Shown here piece after piece: positions 1 through 13,245 of a stretch of DNA of 64,000 nt. The position numbers were made by a program, and so were the translations under genes. Source of the DNA: Leclercia sp. 29361 (lineage in GTDB: Bacteria; Pseudomonadota; Gammaproteobacteria; Enterobacterales; Enterobacteriaceae); the NCBI RefSeq assembly GCF_011290365.1, contig NZ_CP049786.1:3534001-3598000 (forward strand), written 5' to 3'. The notes beneath the pieces are model-generated. The model saw only the letters and a list, made by a program, of their open reading frames with translations, was not told where the DNA came from and ran no database searches. Position 1 is the stretch's first letter, and every line of letters begins with the position of its first letter.

Positions 1-908
1 TCCGAGAACAGCACCGGCACCAGCAGGTTACCGTCCAGGCCCTGAATAATCAGATAGACTGCGAAACAGCTCCAGAACTCGGTGCCCAGACCAAACTGGA
101 ACAGCGCCACGCCCACTACCGGAATGGTGACCACGAAAGCCCCGATATACGGGATCAGCACCGAGAAGCCCACCAGCACCGCCAGCAGCAGCGAATAGTT
201 AAGACCAAAGATGAAGAAGCCAATCCAGGTGGCTATACCGACAACGATCATCTCCAGCACTTTGCCGCGGATGTAGTTGGTGATCTGCTGGTTCATCTCC
301 TTCCATACCTGCCCTGCCAGGCCACGGTTACGCGGCAGCACGCGGCGCACTGCGTTAAGCATCTGCTCTTTGTCTTTGACCAGGAAGAAGACCATCAGCG
401 GCACCAGCACCAGATAGACCGCCAGCGTCAGCAGGCCCACCAGCGACGCGAGGGAGAATTTCACCACCGTGTCCCCCATCGTCATGATGCGGGTACGCAT
501 GTTTTCAGCCATCGCATCAATAATGCCCGCATCCATCAGAGCCGGATAACGACGCGGCAGGGTGGCGGCAAAATCCGAGAGCTTGCTGAGCATGCCAGGC
601 ATATCGCGAATCAGGTTGATCCCCTGCTGCCAGGCAATCGGCAGCACCACAAAGGACATCACCAGCAGGATACCGACAAAAAAGACCAGTACGATGATGC
701 TGGCCCAGCGGCGGGAGCAGCCGATATTTTCCAGCCGGACCGTCGGCCACTCCAGCAAATAGGCGAGCACAATCGCCACCAGCAGCGGGGCCAGCAGCCC
801 GCTAAAGAAGAAGAGGATGCCAAATCCGGCAACCAGAATAACCAGCAGCGCAATGGCCTCCGGATCGCTAAAGCGTCGGCGGTACCACTGCATTAATAAC
901 TCGAGCAT
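1..908 (-). CDS. perM: PerM, AI-2E family membrane protein (3' end outside window)
   Basis: Predicted inner-membrane protein of the AI-2E transporter (UPF0118) family. The 302 codons present read from an ATG at 908 (MLELLMQWYRRRFSDPEAI) and run off the left edge; the E. coli protein has about 353 residues, so roughly the last 50 are missing. The translation shows paired N-terminal hydrophobic segments, a soluble central part and further membrane segments (FFLVKDKEQ, then several hydrophobic stretches), the usual family layout. AAGG precedes the start by a few bases. It is divergent from bepA, as in E. coli. The substrate of PerM is not established; the family name comes from AI-2 exporters. 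Confidence 0.93.
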   Translation of the reverse strand, partial: MLELLMQWYRRRFSDPEAIALLVILVAGFGILFFFSGLLAPLLVAIVLAYLLEWPTVRLENIGCSRRWASIIVLVFFVGILLVMSFVVLPIAWQQGINLIRDMPGMLSKLSDFAATLPRRYPALMDAGIIDAMAENMRTRIMTMGDTVVKFSLASLVGLLTLAVYLVLVPLMVFFLVKDKEQMLNAVRRVLPRNRGLAGQVWKEMNQQITNYIRGKVLEMIVVGIATWIGFFIFGLNYSLLLAVLVGFSVLIPYIGAFVVTIPVVGVALFQFGLGTEFWSCFAVYLIIQGLDGNLLVPVLFS

Positions 909-1129
909 GCAACCTTCCCTGAAGATGATGGCTGGACGTAAAAGGTGAATTGTATCGGAGAGTCAATGAAAAGACTTTCGCTTTTTCTTGCTCTGTCACA
1001 AAACGCAAAAGCCTGAAAAGAGGGATTTTCTTATCGCCCTGACGCGGCTACACTCGCAGAGCAGCCCCAGGTGAACGATATGCGGGTTATTCGGTCAAAT
1101 TAGCACACCCCCCAGACAGGACAGAGGTT

Positions 1130-2593
1130 ATGTTCAGGCAGTTGAAAAAAACGTTGGTTGCGACGCTCATCGCTGCGCTGGCCGCCGGCCAGATGGTGCC
1201 TGCGTTCGCTGACTCTGCAGAATCATTGCCGGACATGGGCACCTCGGCAGGCAGCACGCTCTCCATTGGTCAGGAGCTGCAGATGGGCGACTATTACGTG
1301 CGCCAGCTGCGCGGCAGTGCGCCGCTGATTAACGATCCGCTGCTGGTGCAGTACATCAACTCCCTGGGAATGCGCCTTGTCTCCCATGCGGATTCGGTGA
1401 AAACCCCTTTCCACTTCTATTTAATCAATAACGATGAGATCAACGCCTTCGCCTTCTTCGGCGGCAATGTGGTGTTGCACTCGGCGTTATTCCGCTACGC
1501 CGATAACGAAAGCCAGCTGGCCTCGGTGATGGCGCACGAAATTTCCCACGTCACCCAGCGCCACCTTGCACGCGCGATGGAAGATCAGAAGCGCAGCGCC
1601 CCGCTCACTTGGGTGGGCGCGCTGGGCTCCATTCTGCTGGCGATGGCCAGCCCGCAGGCGGGGATGGCGGCGCTGACCGGTACGCTGGCGGGTACGCGTC
1701 AGGGAATGATCAGCTTTACCCAGCAGAATGAACAGGAAGCTGACCGCATCGGTATACAGGTGCTGCAGCGCTCCGGGTTTGACCCGCAGGCGATGCCGAA
1801 CTTCCTCGAAAAGTTACTCGATCGGGCGCGCTACTCCTCGCGTCCACCGGAAATTTTGCTGACCCACCCTCTGCCAGAAAGCCGTCTGTCGGATGCGCGT
1901 AACCGTGCTAACCAGATGCGTCCGGTAGTGGTGCAGTCCTCGGAAGATTTCTACATGGCGAAGGTCAGAAGCCTCGGCATGTACAACTCCGGGCGTAACC
2001 AGCTGACCAACGATCTGCTGGACGCGCTGGCGAAAGGCAACGTGCGTGAACAGCGCGCGGCCCAGTACGGTCGGGCGTTACAGGCGATGGAGGCCAGCAA
2101 CTATGATGAGGGCCGCAAGAACCTGCAGCCGCTGCTGACCGCAGAGGCCAACAATGCCTGGTATCTCGATCTGGCCACCGACATCGATTTAGGGCAGAAA
2201 AAAGCCCAGGATGCGATTAACCGTCTGAAAGGCGCCCGGGAAATACGCACTAATCCGGTCCTGCAACTCAACCTGGCGAATGCTTATTTACAGGGCGGAC
2301 AGCCGCAGCAAGCCGCGCCCCTTCTCAACCGCTACACCTTCAGTAATAAAGACGATCCTAACGGTTGGGATCTGCTGGCCCAGGCGGAAGGCGCCCTTGG
2401 CCATCGCGATCAGGAGCTGGCGGCCCGCGCCGAAGCTTACGCCCTGGTCGGACGCCTGGATCAGGCTATCTCCCTGCTGAGCAGCGCCAGCTCGCAGGTG
2501 AAACTCGGTAGCCTGCAACAGGCCCGTTACGATGCCCGCATCGATCAGTTGCGCCAGCTGCAGCAGCGCTACCGTCCGTATGAAAAGATGTAA
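1130..2593 (+). CDS. bepA: BepA, periplasmic M48 metalloprotease/chaperone
   Basis: Periplasmic zinc protease and chaperone that helps LptD mature and degrades stalled outer-membrane proteins. The 487 residues match the E. coli length. Residues 1-27 are a signal peptide ending AFA. The M48 zinc motif is H136-E-I-S-H140, the third ligand region is EQEAD (E201), and H246, the residue that plugs the active site in the E. coli enzyme, is conserved (LLTHPL). The C-terminal half consists of TPR-like repeats used to contact the BAM complex. A purine-rich ACAGAGG lies before the ATG. yfgD follows 10 bp downstream and is probably co-transcribed. Confidence 0.96.
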   Translation: MFRQLKKTLVATLIAALAAGQMVPAFADSAESLPDMGTSAGSTLSIGQELQMGDYYVRQLRGSAPLINDPLLVQYINSLGMRLVSHADSVKTPFHFYLINNDEINAFAFFGGNVVLHSALFRYADNESQLASVMAHEISHVTQRHLARAMEDQKRSAPLTWVGALGSILLAMASPQAGMAALTGTLAGTRQGMISFTQQNEQEADRIGIQVLQRSGFDPQAMPNFLEKLLDRARYSSRPPEILLTHPLPESRLSDARNRANQMRPVVVQSSEDFYMAKVRSLGMYNSGRNQLTNDLLDALAKGNVREQRAAQYGRALQAMEASNYDEGRKNLQPLLTAEANNAWYLDLATDIDLGQKKAQDAINRLKGAREIRTNPVLQLNLANAYLQGGQPQQAAPLLNRYTFSNKDDPNGWDLLAQAEGALGHRDQELAARAEAYALVGRLDQAISLLSSASSQVKLGSLQQARYDARIDQLRQLQQRYRPYEKM

Positions 2594-2603
2594 AGGAGAA
2601 GAG

Positions 2604-2963
2604 ATGTCTGACGCGGTTACGATCTACCACAACCCTCGCTGCTCAAAGAGCCGCGAAACACTAGCCCTGCTGAAATCCAACGGCGTTGAGCCGCAGGTGG
2701 TGCTCTATCTGGAGACGCCGCCGGATGCCGATACCCTGCGCACGCTGTTAAGCCAGCTGGGCATGAGCAGTGCCAGAGCGTTAATGCGCCAGAAAGAGGA
2801 GCTTTACAAAACGTTGGGCCTCGCTGATAGCGCGCTCACTGAAGAGGTGTTAATTCAGGCGATGGTGGATAATCCGAAGCTGATCGAGCGCCCGATTGTG
2901 GTGGCAAACGGTAAAGCACGTATTGGCCGTCCACCTGAACAGGTGCTGGAGATTGTGAAGTAA
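2604..2963 (+). CDS. yfgD: YfgD, ArsC-like thioredoxin-fold protein
   Basis: A 119-residue member of the ArsC/Spx-like thioredoxin-fold family. The N-terminus carries YHNPRCSKSRETL, with the Cys that is catalytic in true arsenate reductases. The ERPIVV segment and the C-terminal GRPPEQVLEIV are typical of YfgD/ArsC proteins. The reading frame stays open further upstream, but the ATG at 2604 is preceded by AAGGAGA at ideal spacing and gives the E. coli length, so it is taken as the start. There are no arsenic-resistance genes nearby and the gene sits behind bepA, so arsenate reduction is not assured; a housekeeping oxidoreductase role is equally possible. Confidence 0.93.
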   Translation: MSDAVTIYHNPRCSKSRETLALLKSNGVEPQVVLYLETPPDADTLRTLLSQLGMSSARALMRQKEELYKTLGLADSALTEEVLIQAMVDNPKLIERPIVVANGKARIGRPPEQVLEIVK

Positions 2964-2970
2964 GTAAAAT

Positions 2971-2997
2971 GGCCCGGTAGCCTGCGTGCGCCGGGCC
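2971..2997. repeat. REP-like palindrome between yfgD and hda
   Basis: An imperfect palindrome with arms GGCCCGG and CCGGGCC around a 13-base loop. It resembles one REP/PU unit of Enterobacteriaceae, lies between two convergent genes and touches the hda stop codon. It probably stabilises 3' ends or helps end transcription; there is no U-tract on either strand. Confidence 0.6.
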
Positions 2998-3698
2998 TAC
3001 AGATTGAGGATATCTTTCACAAAGGGAATGGTGAGCTTTCGCTGGGCGGTGATAGATGCCCGATCCAGCTGATCGAGGGTCACAAACAGCGTACGCATCT
3101 CGCGATCCAGCCGTTTTAACAGAAAACGTCCCACGTCTTCCGGCAGTTCAAACCCCCGCAACCGCGCCCGCAGCTGCAACGCCTGCAATTTATCTTCATC
3201 GGAGAGCGGCTGTAATTTGTAGATCTGCCCCCAGTCGAGGCGAGAGGCCAGATCGGCCAGCCCCAGGTTTAACTGACGCGGTGGACGATCGCCGGTGATC
3301 AGCAGCCGGGTTTTCCCGGACTCCAGAATGCGGTTGTAGAGATCAAAAATCGCCATCTCCCACAGCTCATCCCCCGCCACGCATTCGATATTGTCGATGC
3401 AGACCAGCGACAGCTGTTCCATCCCATCGAGCACTTCCGGCACAAACCAGGTACGCTTATCCAGCGGCACATAGCCGACCGCATCCCCGCGCTGCGAGAG
3501 TTCGGCACAGGCGGCATGCAGCAGATGGCTGCGCCCCGCGCCTTCGCGTGACCAGATATAGATGTAACCGCTGTGCTCCTGGCGCAACACGTTTTGCAGT
3601 GCAGCCAGTAAAGAGGGGTTATCACCCGGCCAGAAACTCGCGAAAGTTTCGTCGTCGGGAAGATAAAGTGGCAAAGAGAGCTGTGCCGGTGCGTTCAG
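2997..3698 (-). CDS. hda: Hda, DnaA regulatory inactivator (CTG start)
   Basis: AAA+ protein that, with the DNA-loaded sliding clamp, stimulates hydrolysis of DnaA-bound ATP and so limits re-initiation. An ATP-binding region ([14 protein letters not shown]), a Walker B-like segment (LVCIDNIE) and an arginine-rich C-terminal part are visible. No ATG lies in a sensible place: a TTG at 3674 would give 225 residues and cut off the clamp-binding motif QLSLPL. Starting at the CTG at 3698, preceded by GAGG, gives 233 residues with N-terminus (M)[13 protein letters not shown], the E. coli length and motif. A CUG start is also recalled for E. coli hda. It is convergent with yfgD. Confidence 0.93.
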   Translation of the reverse strand: MNAPAQLSLPLYLPDDETFASFWPGDNPSLLAALQNVLRQEHSGYIYIWSREGAGRSHLLHAACAELSQRGDAVGYVPLDKRTWFVPEVLDGMEQLSLVCIDNIECVAGDELWEMAIFDLYNRILESGKTRLLITGDRPPRQLNLGLADLASRLDWGQIYKLQPLSDEDKLQALQLRARLRGFELPEDVGRFLLKRLDREMRTLFVTLDQLDRASITAQRKLTIPFVKDILNL

Positions 3699-3762
3699 AA
3701 ATACCTCAACCAGGTCTTACTCGGAATCGGCCCAGAGTTTAACACGGAACAAGCGGGGAGAG

Positions 3763-3787
3763 AACCGGGCGGATCGGCCGCCCGGTT
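3763..3787 (-). terminator. Hairpin terminator after uraA
   Basis: A perfect 10-bp inverted repeat (AACCGGGCGG and CCGCCCGGTT) with a 5-base loop starts 6 bp beyond the uraA stop. On the minus strand it is followed by a pyrimidine-rich stretch, not a pure U-tract. It probably ends the upp-uraA transcript before the hda promoter. Confidence 0.65.
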
Positions 3788-3793
3788 AGAGGA

Positions 3794-5083
3794 TCAATGG
3801 GAGACTTTTTCTGTCTCTTCCGCGTCCAGGACCACTTCTTCCGGGCGCAGAACGGAGATCAGTTTGAAGATCAGGGCCAGGGCAATACCGACGATGGTTG
3901 CCAGCGCCATGCCTTTCAGCTCGGCCGCACCAATGTGCACCTTGGCACCGCTGACGCCAATAATCAGGATCACCGAGGTCAGGATCAGGTTCTGTGCTTT
4001 GCTGTAATCCACTTTCGATTCAATCAGGACGCGGATACCGGAGGCACCGATTACCCCGTACAGCAGCAGCGAAACGCCGCCCATCACCGGGACCGGGATG
4101 ATCTGGATGGCTGCCGCCAGTTTACCCACGCAGGAGAGCAGGATAGCGATAATCGCCGCGCCGCCGATAACCCAGGTGCTGTACACGCGGGTAATGGCCA
4201 TCACACCAATGTTCTCACCGTAGGTGGTGTTTGGCGTTGAGCCGAAGAAACCGGAGATAATGGTCGAGAAGCCGTTGGCAAACATCGAGCGGTGCAGGCC
4301 CGGGTCGCGGATCAGATCGCGCTTGACGATGTTCGCCGTGACCACCAGGTGGCCGACGTGCTCGGCAATCACCACCAGCGCGGCAGGCAGAATGGTGAAG
4401 ATGGCAAACCACTCAAAGCGCGGAGTGTAGAAGGTTGGCAGCGCGAACCAGTGGGCCTGGGCGATCGGTGTAGTATCCACCACGCCCATGGCGAAGGAGA
4501 GCGCATAGCCCGCCAGCACGCCAATCAGGATCGGGATAATCGCCATAAAGCCACGGAACAGCACGGAGCCAAAGATCGTCACGCCCAGGGTCACCAGCGA
4601 GATGATAATGGTTTTGGTATCCGGCGCCTGACCGTCGGCAGGCAGCAGGCCCGCCATGTTCGCCGCGACACCGGCTAACTCCAGCCCGATGACGGCAACA
4701 ATGGCGCCCATTGCCGCAGGCGGGAACATCACGTCCAGCCAGCCGGTACCGGCTTTTTTCACAATGAAAGCCACCAGACAGAACAGCACGCCGCACATGA
4801 TAAAGCCGCCCAGCGCCACTTCGTAGCCCAACGGCAGCAGCAACAGTACCGGGGAGATAAAGGCAAAGCTTGAACCCAGATAGGCCGGGATTTTCCCTTT
4901 ACAGATGAAGAGGTACAGCAGCGTCCCGATACCGTTAAACAGCAGCACGGTGGCCGGGTTAATGTGGAACAGGATTGGCACCAGCACGGTTGCGCCAAAC
5001 ATCGCAAACAGGTGCTGCAAACTAAGCGGGATTGTCTGTAAAAGCGGCGGTCTTTCACTCACCCCGATAGCACGGCGCGTCAT
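3794..5083 (-). CDS. uraA: UraA, uracil:proton symporter
   Basis: Inner-membrane uracil permease of the NCS2 family, 429 residues as in E. coli. The translation begins MTRRAIGVSERPPLL and is almost wholly hydrophobic, consistent with 14 membrane segments. The conserved substrate-site glutamates lie in the VVIAEHVGH and TTYGENIGV segments. It follows upp on the same strand, separated by 87 bp that hold a strong hairpin. Together the two genes import uracil and convert it to UMP. Confidence 0.97.
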   Translation of the reverse strand: MTRRAIGVSERPPLLQTIPLSLQHLFAMFGATVLVPILFHINPATVLLFNGIGTLLYLFICKGKIPAYLGSSFAFISPVLLLLPLGYEVALGGFIMCGVLFCLVAFIVKKAGTGWLDVMFPPAAMGAIVAVIGLELAGVAANMAGLLPADGQAPDTKTIIISLVTLGVTIFGSVLFRGFMAIIPILIGVLAGYALSFAMGVVDTTPIAQAHWFALPTFYTPRFEWFAIFTILPAALVVIAEHVGHLVVTANIVKRDLIRDPGLHRSMFANGFSTIISGFFGSTPNTTYGENIGVMAITRVYSTWVIGGAAIIAILLSCVGKLAAAIQIIPVPVMGGVSLLLYGVIGASGIRVLIESKVDYSKAQNLILTSVILIIGVSGAKVHIGAAELKGMALATIVGIALALIFKLISVLRPEEVVLDAEETEKVSH

Positions 5084-5125
5084 AGTGTTTTCCTCTGAGT
5101 ATTATTGGTTGTGTGTGTTTTATTC

Positions 5126-5158
5126 AAAAAAAAGCCGACTATCAAAGTCGGCTTTTTT
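5126..5158 (-). terminator. Intercistronic terminator/attenuator between upp and uraA
   Basis: AAAAAAGCCGAC, a 7-base loop and GTCGGCTTTTTT form a GC-rich stem flanked by A/T runs, so it looks like an intrinsic terminator on both strands. It lies 12 bp past the upp stop, inside the upp-uraA unit, so it probably reduces uraA expression relative to upp. Full termination with a separate uraA promoter is possible, but the space is small. Confidence 0.75.
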
Positions 5159-5170
5159 ATCGTTATGCGA

Positions 5171-5797
5171 TTACTTAGTACCAAAAATCTTATCACCGGC
5201 ATCACCGAGACCCGGGATAATGTACCCGTGCTCGTTCAGACCCTGATCGACAGAGGCGGTGTACAGCTCCACGTCCGGGTGCGCTTTTTCCAGCGCGGCG
5301 ATGCCTTCCGGCGCGGCAACCAGTACCAGTACCTTGATGCTGCTGCAGCCCGCGTTTTTCAGCAGGTCGATAGTGGCGATCATCGAACCACCGGTCGCCA
5401 GCATCGGGTCAACAACCAGCGCCATACGCTCGTCGATGTTGGAAACCAGCTTCTGGAAATACGGAACCGGCTCCAGCGTCTCTTCGTCGCGATAAATACC
5501 AACCACGCTGATACGCGCGCTCGGGACGTGCTCCAGCACGCCTTCCATCATGCCCAGACCCGCACGCAGGATTGGCACAACGGTAATTTTTTTACCTTTG
5601 ATCTGCTCAACCTGTACCGGGCCGTTCCAGCCTTCAATGGTGACAGTTTCAGTTTCCAGATCGGAGGTTGCTTCATAGGTCAGTAAGCTGCCAACTTCAG
5701 AGGCCAGTTCACGAAAGCGCTTAGTGCTGATGTCATGCTCACGCATCAGGCCCAGCTTGTGTTTAACGAGTGGGTGTTTCACTTCCACAATCTTCAT
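5171..5797 (-). CDS. upp: Upp, uracil phosphoribosyltransferase
   Basis: Converts uracil and PRPP to UMP in the pyrimidine salvage pathway. The 208 residues match E. coli. The PRPP-binding loop [12 protein letters not shown] and the uracil-binding C-terminal part ([11 protein letters not shown]) are present. The frame is open 32 codons upstream, but the ATG at 5797 ([15 protein letters not shown]) has GGAGAAAG before it and gives the known protein. It is first in the upp-uraA unit. A pyrimidine-responsive promoter with an initial T-run lies just upstream. Confidence 0.97.
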   Translation of the reverse strand: MKIVEVKHPLVKHKLGLMREHDISTKRFRELASEVGSLLTYEATSDLETETVTIEGWNGPVQVEQIKGKKITVVPILRAGLGMMEGVLEHVPSARISVVGIYRDEETLEPVPYFQKLVSNIDERMALVVDPMLATGGSMIATIDLLKNAGCSSIKVLVLVAAPEGIAALEKAHPDVELYTASVDQGLNEHGYIIPGLGDAGDKIFGTK

Positions 5798-5824
5798 TCT
5801 CTTTCTCCTTCGGGTGGCAGCCAC

Positions 5825-5845
5825 AAAAAAAATCGCCGGATTATA
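5825..5845 (-). promoter_or_regulatory. upp promoter with UTP-sensitive initial T-run
   Basis: On the minus strand a perfect -10 (TATAAT, 5845-5840) is followed by CCGGCGA and then eight T residues before GTGG. In E. coli upp the start region GATTTTTTTTG supports UTP-sensitive start-site choice coupled to reiterative U addition, lowering expression when UTP is high. The -10 and the T-run are seen here; the mechanism is inferred from E. coli. No strong -35 is visible. Confidence 0.8.
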
Positions 5846-5966
5846 CCGCTTTTTGCGGACTACGCCATACCCATCTTGCTTGACCGGGATCAACCAAAGT
5901 GAATAACGGGCTGCAGAGAGTATAAAAGAGACAAATAAAACCGGAGGGGTAAGCGGCAGTTTTTAT

Positions 5967-6036
5967 GCCCGGCGGCGCTGCGCTTGCACGGGCCTACAGG
6001 GGTTGTAGGCCGGGTAAGGCGAAGCCGCCACCCGGC
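5967..6036. repeat. BIME: two opposed REP units
   Basis: Two REP/PU palindromes face each other: 5967-5993 (GCCCGG to CGGGC arms) and 6009-6036 (GCCGGG to CCCGGC arms), joined by GTAGG-containing spacer. They lie between upp and the phospho-beta-glucosidase gene. The same unit type recurs at 9438, 55507 and 62658. Confidence 0.85.
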
Positions 6037-6045
6037 AATGCAGAA

Positions 6046-7497
<1,452 letters not shown>

Positions 7498-7521
7498 TTA
7501 TTATCGGCAAAAAAGAGTACA

Positions 7522-7609
7522 GAAACCGGTTTCAGTGAAATGATGTGCATTCAGCGAAGGGGTTGCAAGTATAAGAATGTACCCGGTTTCATTTTCGTGA
7601 ACGGGTTCA
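7522..7609. promoter_or_regulatory. Paired LacI/GalR-type operator palindromes
   Basis: A perfect palindrome GAAACCGGTTTC (7522-7533) and a near-palindrome TGAACGGGTTCA (7598-7609) are centred 76 bp apart, with a half-similar ACCCGGTTTCA at 7581-7591 between them. The first resembles the AscG operator core (TGAAACCGGTTTCA). Their position upstream of the divergent GH1 gene suggests repression, perhaps by looping, through a LacI-family sugar regulator encoded elsewhere. The assignment is inference from pattern. Confidence 0.6.
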
Positions 7610-7676
7610 AGTTTGCGTGCCAGCGCGCGATTTTTGCTGGATTTTCAGGGGCCCTTTTTTCTGTTGCAGAATGGGC

Positions 7677-7692
7677 TCGCAAACGTTTGCCT
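7677..7692. promoter_or_regulatory. PurR operator of purMN
   Basis: TCGCAAACGTTTGCCT contains the perfect 12-bp palindrome GCAAACGTTTGC and fits the PurR consensus ACGCAANCGNTTNCNT. It sits about 65 bp upstream of the purM start, where the E. coli purMN operator lies, so purine-dependent repression is expected. Confidence 0.88.
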
Positions 7693-7752
7693 GGACTGTT
7701 AGAATTGCGCCGATTTTTCTTACAATCGCAATGCAATCGCGTGGGGACTTGA

Positions 7753-9431
<1,679 letters not shown>

Positions 9432-9437
9432 TCTTTT

Positions 9438-9464
9438 GCCGGGTGGCGCTATCGCTTACCCGGC
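9438..9464. repeat. REP unit after purN
   Basis: A single palindrome GCCGGGTGGCG...CGCTTACCCGGC begins 7 bp after the purN stop. It is the same PU type as the other REP elements of this window. It probably protects the purMN 3' end; it has no U-tract. Confidence 0.8.
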
Positions 9465-9632
9465 CTACAACACCCTCTGCCCCGTCTGCCCGGCAACTCG
9501 TTATTATCCCTCAATAAAAAATTTAACTGTCATACTTTTCTGACACAGTTGGACATATAGTGGAAATGCTCGCCATAATAAAGGCGAGACGGATTTACCA
9601 CGTCCTGTGATTGAACTGGAGTGTGAGTAGTA

Positions 9633-11693
9633 ATGGGTCAGGAAAAGTTATACATCGAGAAAGAGCTAAGCTGGTTAGCCTTCAATGAGCGCGTGCTTCA
9701 GGAAGCAGCGGATAAAAGTAACCCGCTGATTGAGCGCATGCGTTTTCTGGGGATTTACTCCAATAACCTGGATGAGTTCTACAAAGTTCGCTTTGCTGAG
9801 CTGAAACGCCGAATCATCATTAGCGAAGAGCAGGGTTTAAATTCCAATTCGCGTCATCTGCTGGGCAAGATCCAGTCCCGGGTTCTGAAAGCCGATCAGG
9901 AATTTGACAGTCTGTATAACGAGTTGCTGCTGGAGATGGCACGCAATCAAATCTTCCTGATTAACGAGCGACAGCTCTCGGTCAACCAGCAGAGCTGGCT
10001 GCGTCACTATTTCAAACATTATCTGCGCCAGCACATCACCCCCATTCTGATTAACCGCGAAACCGATCTGGTGCAGTTCCTGAAGGATGATTACACCTAT
10101 CTGGCGGTGGAGATTATTCGCGGCGACAGCATCCGCTATGCGCTGCTGGAGATCCCGTCGGACAAGGTGCCGCGCTTCGTTAATCTGCCGCCGGAAACCC
10201 CGCGTCGCCGCAAGCCGATGATCCTGCTGGATAATATCCTACGCTACTGCCTGGACGACATCTTCAAGGGCTTCTTCGATTACGACGCCCTGAACGCCTA
10301 TTCGATGAAGATGACCCGTGACGCCGAGTACGATCTGGTGCACGAGATGGAGGCCAGCCTGATGGAGCTGATGTCCTCCAGCCTCAAGCAGCGTCTGACT
10401 GCGGAGCCGGTGCGCTTCGTCTATCAGCGCGATATGCCGGACGCGATGGTCGAGATGCTGCGTGAAAAGCTGACCATCTCCCGCTACGACTCCATCGTCC
10501 CGGGCGGCCGCTATCACAACTTTAAAGACTTTATCGGCTTCCCGAATGTCGGCAAAGCCAATCTGGTGAACAAGCCGCTGCCGCGCCTGCGCCATATCTG
10601 GTTCGATAAGTTCCGCAACGGCTTCGACGCCATTCGCGAGCGCGACGTCCTGCTCTACTATCCGTACCACACCTTTGAGCACGTGCTGGAGCTGATGCGT
10701 CAGGCGTCGTTCGATCCCAATGTGCTGGCGATCAAAATCAACATCTACCGCGTGGCGAAAGACTCCCGCATTATCGATGCGATGATCCACGCCGCCCACA
10801 ACGGCAAGAAAGTGACCGTGGTGGTGGAGCTGCAGGCACGCTTCGATGAAGAGGCCAACATCCACTGGGCCCGCCGCCTGACCGAAGCGGGCGTACACGT
10901 CATCTTCTCGGCCCCGGGGCTGAAGATCCACGCCAAGCTGTTCCTCATCTCCCGTAAAGAGGGGGAGGACGTGGTGCGTTATGCCCACATCGGTACCGGC
11001 AACTTTAACGAGAAGACCGCACGAATTTATACCGACTACTCGCTGCTCACCGCCGATGCGCGCATCACCAACGAGGTGCGCCGGGTCTTTAACTTCATTG
11101 AGAACCCGTATCGCCCGGTCAGCTTCGACTATCTGCTGGTGTCGCCGCAGAACTCCCGTCGCCTGCTGTATGACATGATCGACAAAGAGATCGCCAATGC
11201 CCAGAATGGCCTGCCGGCTGGCATTACGCTGAAGCTCAACAACCTGGTCGATAAAGGGCTGGTGGATCGCCTGTATGCGGCTTCCGGTTCCGGGGTTCAG
11301 GTCAGTCTGCTAATCCGCGGCATGTGCTCGCTTATCCCTGAACTTGAGGGGATCAGTGAAAATATTCGCGTTACGAGCATCGTCGACCGCTACCTTGAAC
11401 ACGATCGCATCTATATTTTTGAGAACGGTGGCGATAAACGCGTCTACCTCTCTTCTGCCGACTGGATGACGCGTAACATCGATTACCGCATCGAAGTGGC
11501 GGCGCCGCTGCTTGACCCGCGGCTGAAGCAACAAATTCTTGATATCATTGACTTATTGTTAAGCGATACTGTAAAAGCACGTTATATCGATAAAGAACTG
11601 AGTAACCGCTATGTGCCGCGCGGCAATCGCCGTAAAGTGCGGGCACAGCTGGCGATTTACGACTATATCAAATCACTCGAGCAATCCGATTAA
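9633..11693 (+). CDS. ppk: Ppk, polyphosphate kinase
   Basis: Membrane-associated PPK1 that reversibly moves the ATP terminal phosphate onto polyphosphate. The 686 residues (E. coli 688) begin [21 protein letters not shown]. The two histidines of the autophosphorylated active site lie in GLKIHAKLF and [12 protein letters not shown] within the phospholipase D-like C-terminal domains. CTGGAGTG precedes the ATG. ppx follows after three bases, so synthesis and degradation of polyphosphate are encoded in one operon. A CTGTCAT half-site at 9527 resembles part of a Pho box but is not convincing alone. Confidence 0.98.
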   Translation: MGQEKLYIEKELSWLAFNERVLQEAADKSNPLIERMRFLGIYSNNLDEFYKVRFAELKRRIIISEEQGLNSNSRHLLGKIQSRVLKADQEFDSLYNELLLEMARNQIFLINERQLSVNQQSWLRHYFKHYLRQHITPILINRETDLVQFLKDDYTYLAVEIIRGDSIRYALLEIPSDKVPRFVNLPPETPRRRKPMILLDNILRYCLDDIFKGFFDYDALNAYSMKMTRDAEYDLVHEMEASLMELMSSSLKQRLTAEPVRFVYQRDMPDAMVEMLREKLTISRYDSIVPGGRYHNFKDFIGFPNVGKANLVNKPLPRLRHIWFDKFRNGFDAIRERDVLLYYPYHTFEHVLELMRQASFDPNVLAIKINIYRVAKDSRIIDAMIHAAHNGKKVTVVVELQARFDEEANIHWARRLTEAGVHVIFSAPGLKIHAKLFLISRKEGEDVVRYAHIGTGNFNEKTARIYTDYSLLTADARITNEVRRVFNFIENPYRPVSFDYLLVSPQNSRRLLYDMIDKEIANAQNGLPAGITLKLNNLVDKGLVDRLYAASGSGVQVSLLIRGMCSLIPELEGISENIRVTSIVDRYLEHDRIYIFENGGDKRVYLSSADWMTRNIDYRIEVAAPLLDPRLKQQILDIIDLLLSDTVKARYIDKELSNRYVPRGNRRKVRAQLAIYDYIKSLEQSD

Positions 11694-11696
11694 CCT

Positions 11697-13238
11697 ATGC
11701 CGATAAACGATAAGACCCCACGACCGCAGGAGTTTGCTGCGGTCGACCTTGGCTCTAACAGCTTCCACATGGTCATTGCCCGTGAAGTCGATGGTGCAAT
11801 GCAGATCATCGGTCGGCTGAAACAGCGCGTCCACCTGGCTGACGGCCTGGGGCCGGACAACATGCTCAGCGAAGAGGCGATGGAGCGCGGGCTGAACTGC
11901 CTGTCGCTGTTTGCCGAACGCCTGCAGGGTTTCACCCCATCGAGCGTCTGCATTGTCGGGACCCACACCCTCCGCCAGGCGTCGAACGCCACCGAATTTT
12001 TAAAGCGTGCGGAGCAGGTGATCCCCTACCCTATCGAGATCATTTCGGGGAATGAAGAAGCCCGACTGATTTTCATGGGTGTGGAACATACTCAGCCAGA
12101 AAAAGGCCGCAAGCTGGTGATCGATATCGGCGGTGGCTCCACCGAGCTGGTGATTGGCGAAAACTTTGAGCCACATCTGGTGGAAAGCCGCCGGATGGGC
12201 TGCGTCAGTTTTGCACAACTCTACTTCCCGGGTGGAACCATCAGCCGGGAAAACTTCCAGCGTGCGCGCATGGCTGCGGTGCAGAAGCTGGAGTCGCTCG
12301 CCTGGCAGTACCGACTGCAGGGCTGGAACGTGGCGCTCGGCGCCTCGGGTACGATCAAAGCCGCACATGAAGTGCTGGTGGAGATGGGCGAAAAAGACGG
12401 TTTTATCACCCCGGAGCGTCTGTCGATGCTGATGGAAGAGGTGATCAAGCATAAGAGCTTTGATGCCCTGAGCCTGCCTGGCCTGTCCGAAGAGCGCAAG
12501 GCGGTGTTTGTGCCGGGTCTGGCGATCCTGTGCGGCGTGTTCGATGCGCTGGCCATTCGTGAGCTGCGCCTGTCTGACGGCGCGCTGCGCGAAGGCGTAC
12601 TCTACGAGATGGAAGGCCGATTCCGTCACCAGGATATTCGCAGCCGTACCGCGCAGAGCCTGGCGAATCAGTACAACATCGATCGTGAGCAGGCGAAGCG
12701 GGTTCTGGAAACCACCACCCATATGTATGAGCAGTGGGAAACCCAGAACCCAAAACTGGCGCATCCGCAGCTGGCGGCCCTGCTGAAGTGGGCGGCGATG
12801 CTGCACGAAGTCGGGCTGAACATCAATCACAGCGGGATGCACCGCCATTCGGCCTACATTCTTCAAAACAGCGACCTGCCTGGCTTCAACCAGGAGCAGC
12901 AGACTATGATGGCCTCGCTGGTACGCTATCATCGCAAAGCCGTTAAGCTGGACGAGTTGCCGCGCTTTACGCTGTTCAAGAAAAAACAGTTCCTGCCGCT
13001 GATCCAGCTGTTACGTCTGGGCGTGCTGCTCAACAACCAGCGTCAGGCGACCACCACGCCGCCAACCCTGACGCTTACTACGGACGACAACCACTGGACG
13101 CTGAGCTTCCCGCACGACTGGTTTAGCCAGAACGCGCTGGTGCTGCTGGATCTGGAAAGAGAGCAGCAGTACTGGAGCGCCGTTACCGGCTGGTGCCTGA
13201 AGATTGAAGAAGAGCACTCTCCGAACGTCGCCGCCTGA
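11697..13238 (+). CDS. ppx: Ppx, exopolyphosphatase
   Basis: Releases phosphate from polyphosphate ends; the family also includes GppA. The 513 residues match E. coli Ppx. The ASKHA-type phosphate loops are visible: [11 protein letters not shown] near the N-terminus and [14 protein letters not shown] around residue 145. A C-terminal HD-like helical domain follows ([18 protein letters not shown]). It is translated right after ppk and is convergent with pdeF, with seven bases between the stops. Confidence 0.97.
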   Translation: MPINDKTPRPQEFAAVDLGSNSFHMVIAREVDGAMQIIGRLKQRVHLADGLGPDNMLSEEAMERGLNCLSLFAERLQGFTPSSVCIVGTHTLRQASNATEFLKRAEQVIPYPIEIISGNEEARLIFMGVEHTQPEKGRKLVIDIGGGSTELVIGENFEPHLVESRRMGCVSFAQLYFPGGTISRENFQRARMAAVQKLESLAWQYRLQGWNVALGASGTIKAAHEVLVEMGEKDGFITPERLSMLMEEVIKHKSFDALSLPGLSEERKAVFVPGLAILCGVFDALAIRELRLSDGALREGVLYEMEGRFRHQDIRSRTAQSLANQYNIDREQAKRVLETTTHMYEQWETQNPKLAHPQLAALLKWAAMLHEVGLNINHSGMHRHSAYILQNSDLPGFNQEQQTMMASLVRYHRKAVKLDELPRFTLFKKKQFLPLIQLLRLGVLLNNQRQATTTPPTLTLTTDDNHWTLSFPHDWFSQNALVLLDLEREQQYWSAVTGWCLKIEEEHSPNVAA

Positions 13239-13245
13239 TTGCCCT

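Noticed and set aside
909..1129. Sigma-E promoter for bepA
   Set aside because: E. coli bepA is linked to envelope stress, but I could not find a clear GGAACTT/TCTGA pair at the right spacing.
9527..9546. Pho box upstream of ppk
   Set aside because: Only one CTGTCAT half-site fits; the second half (CTGACAC) is out of the 11-bp register, so PhoB control is not claimed.
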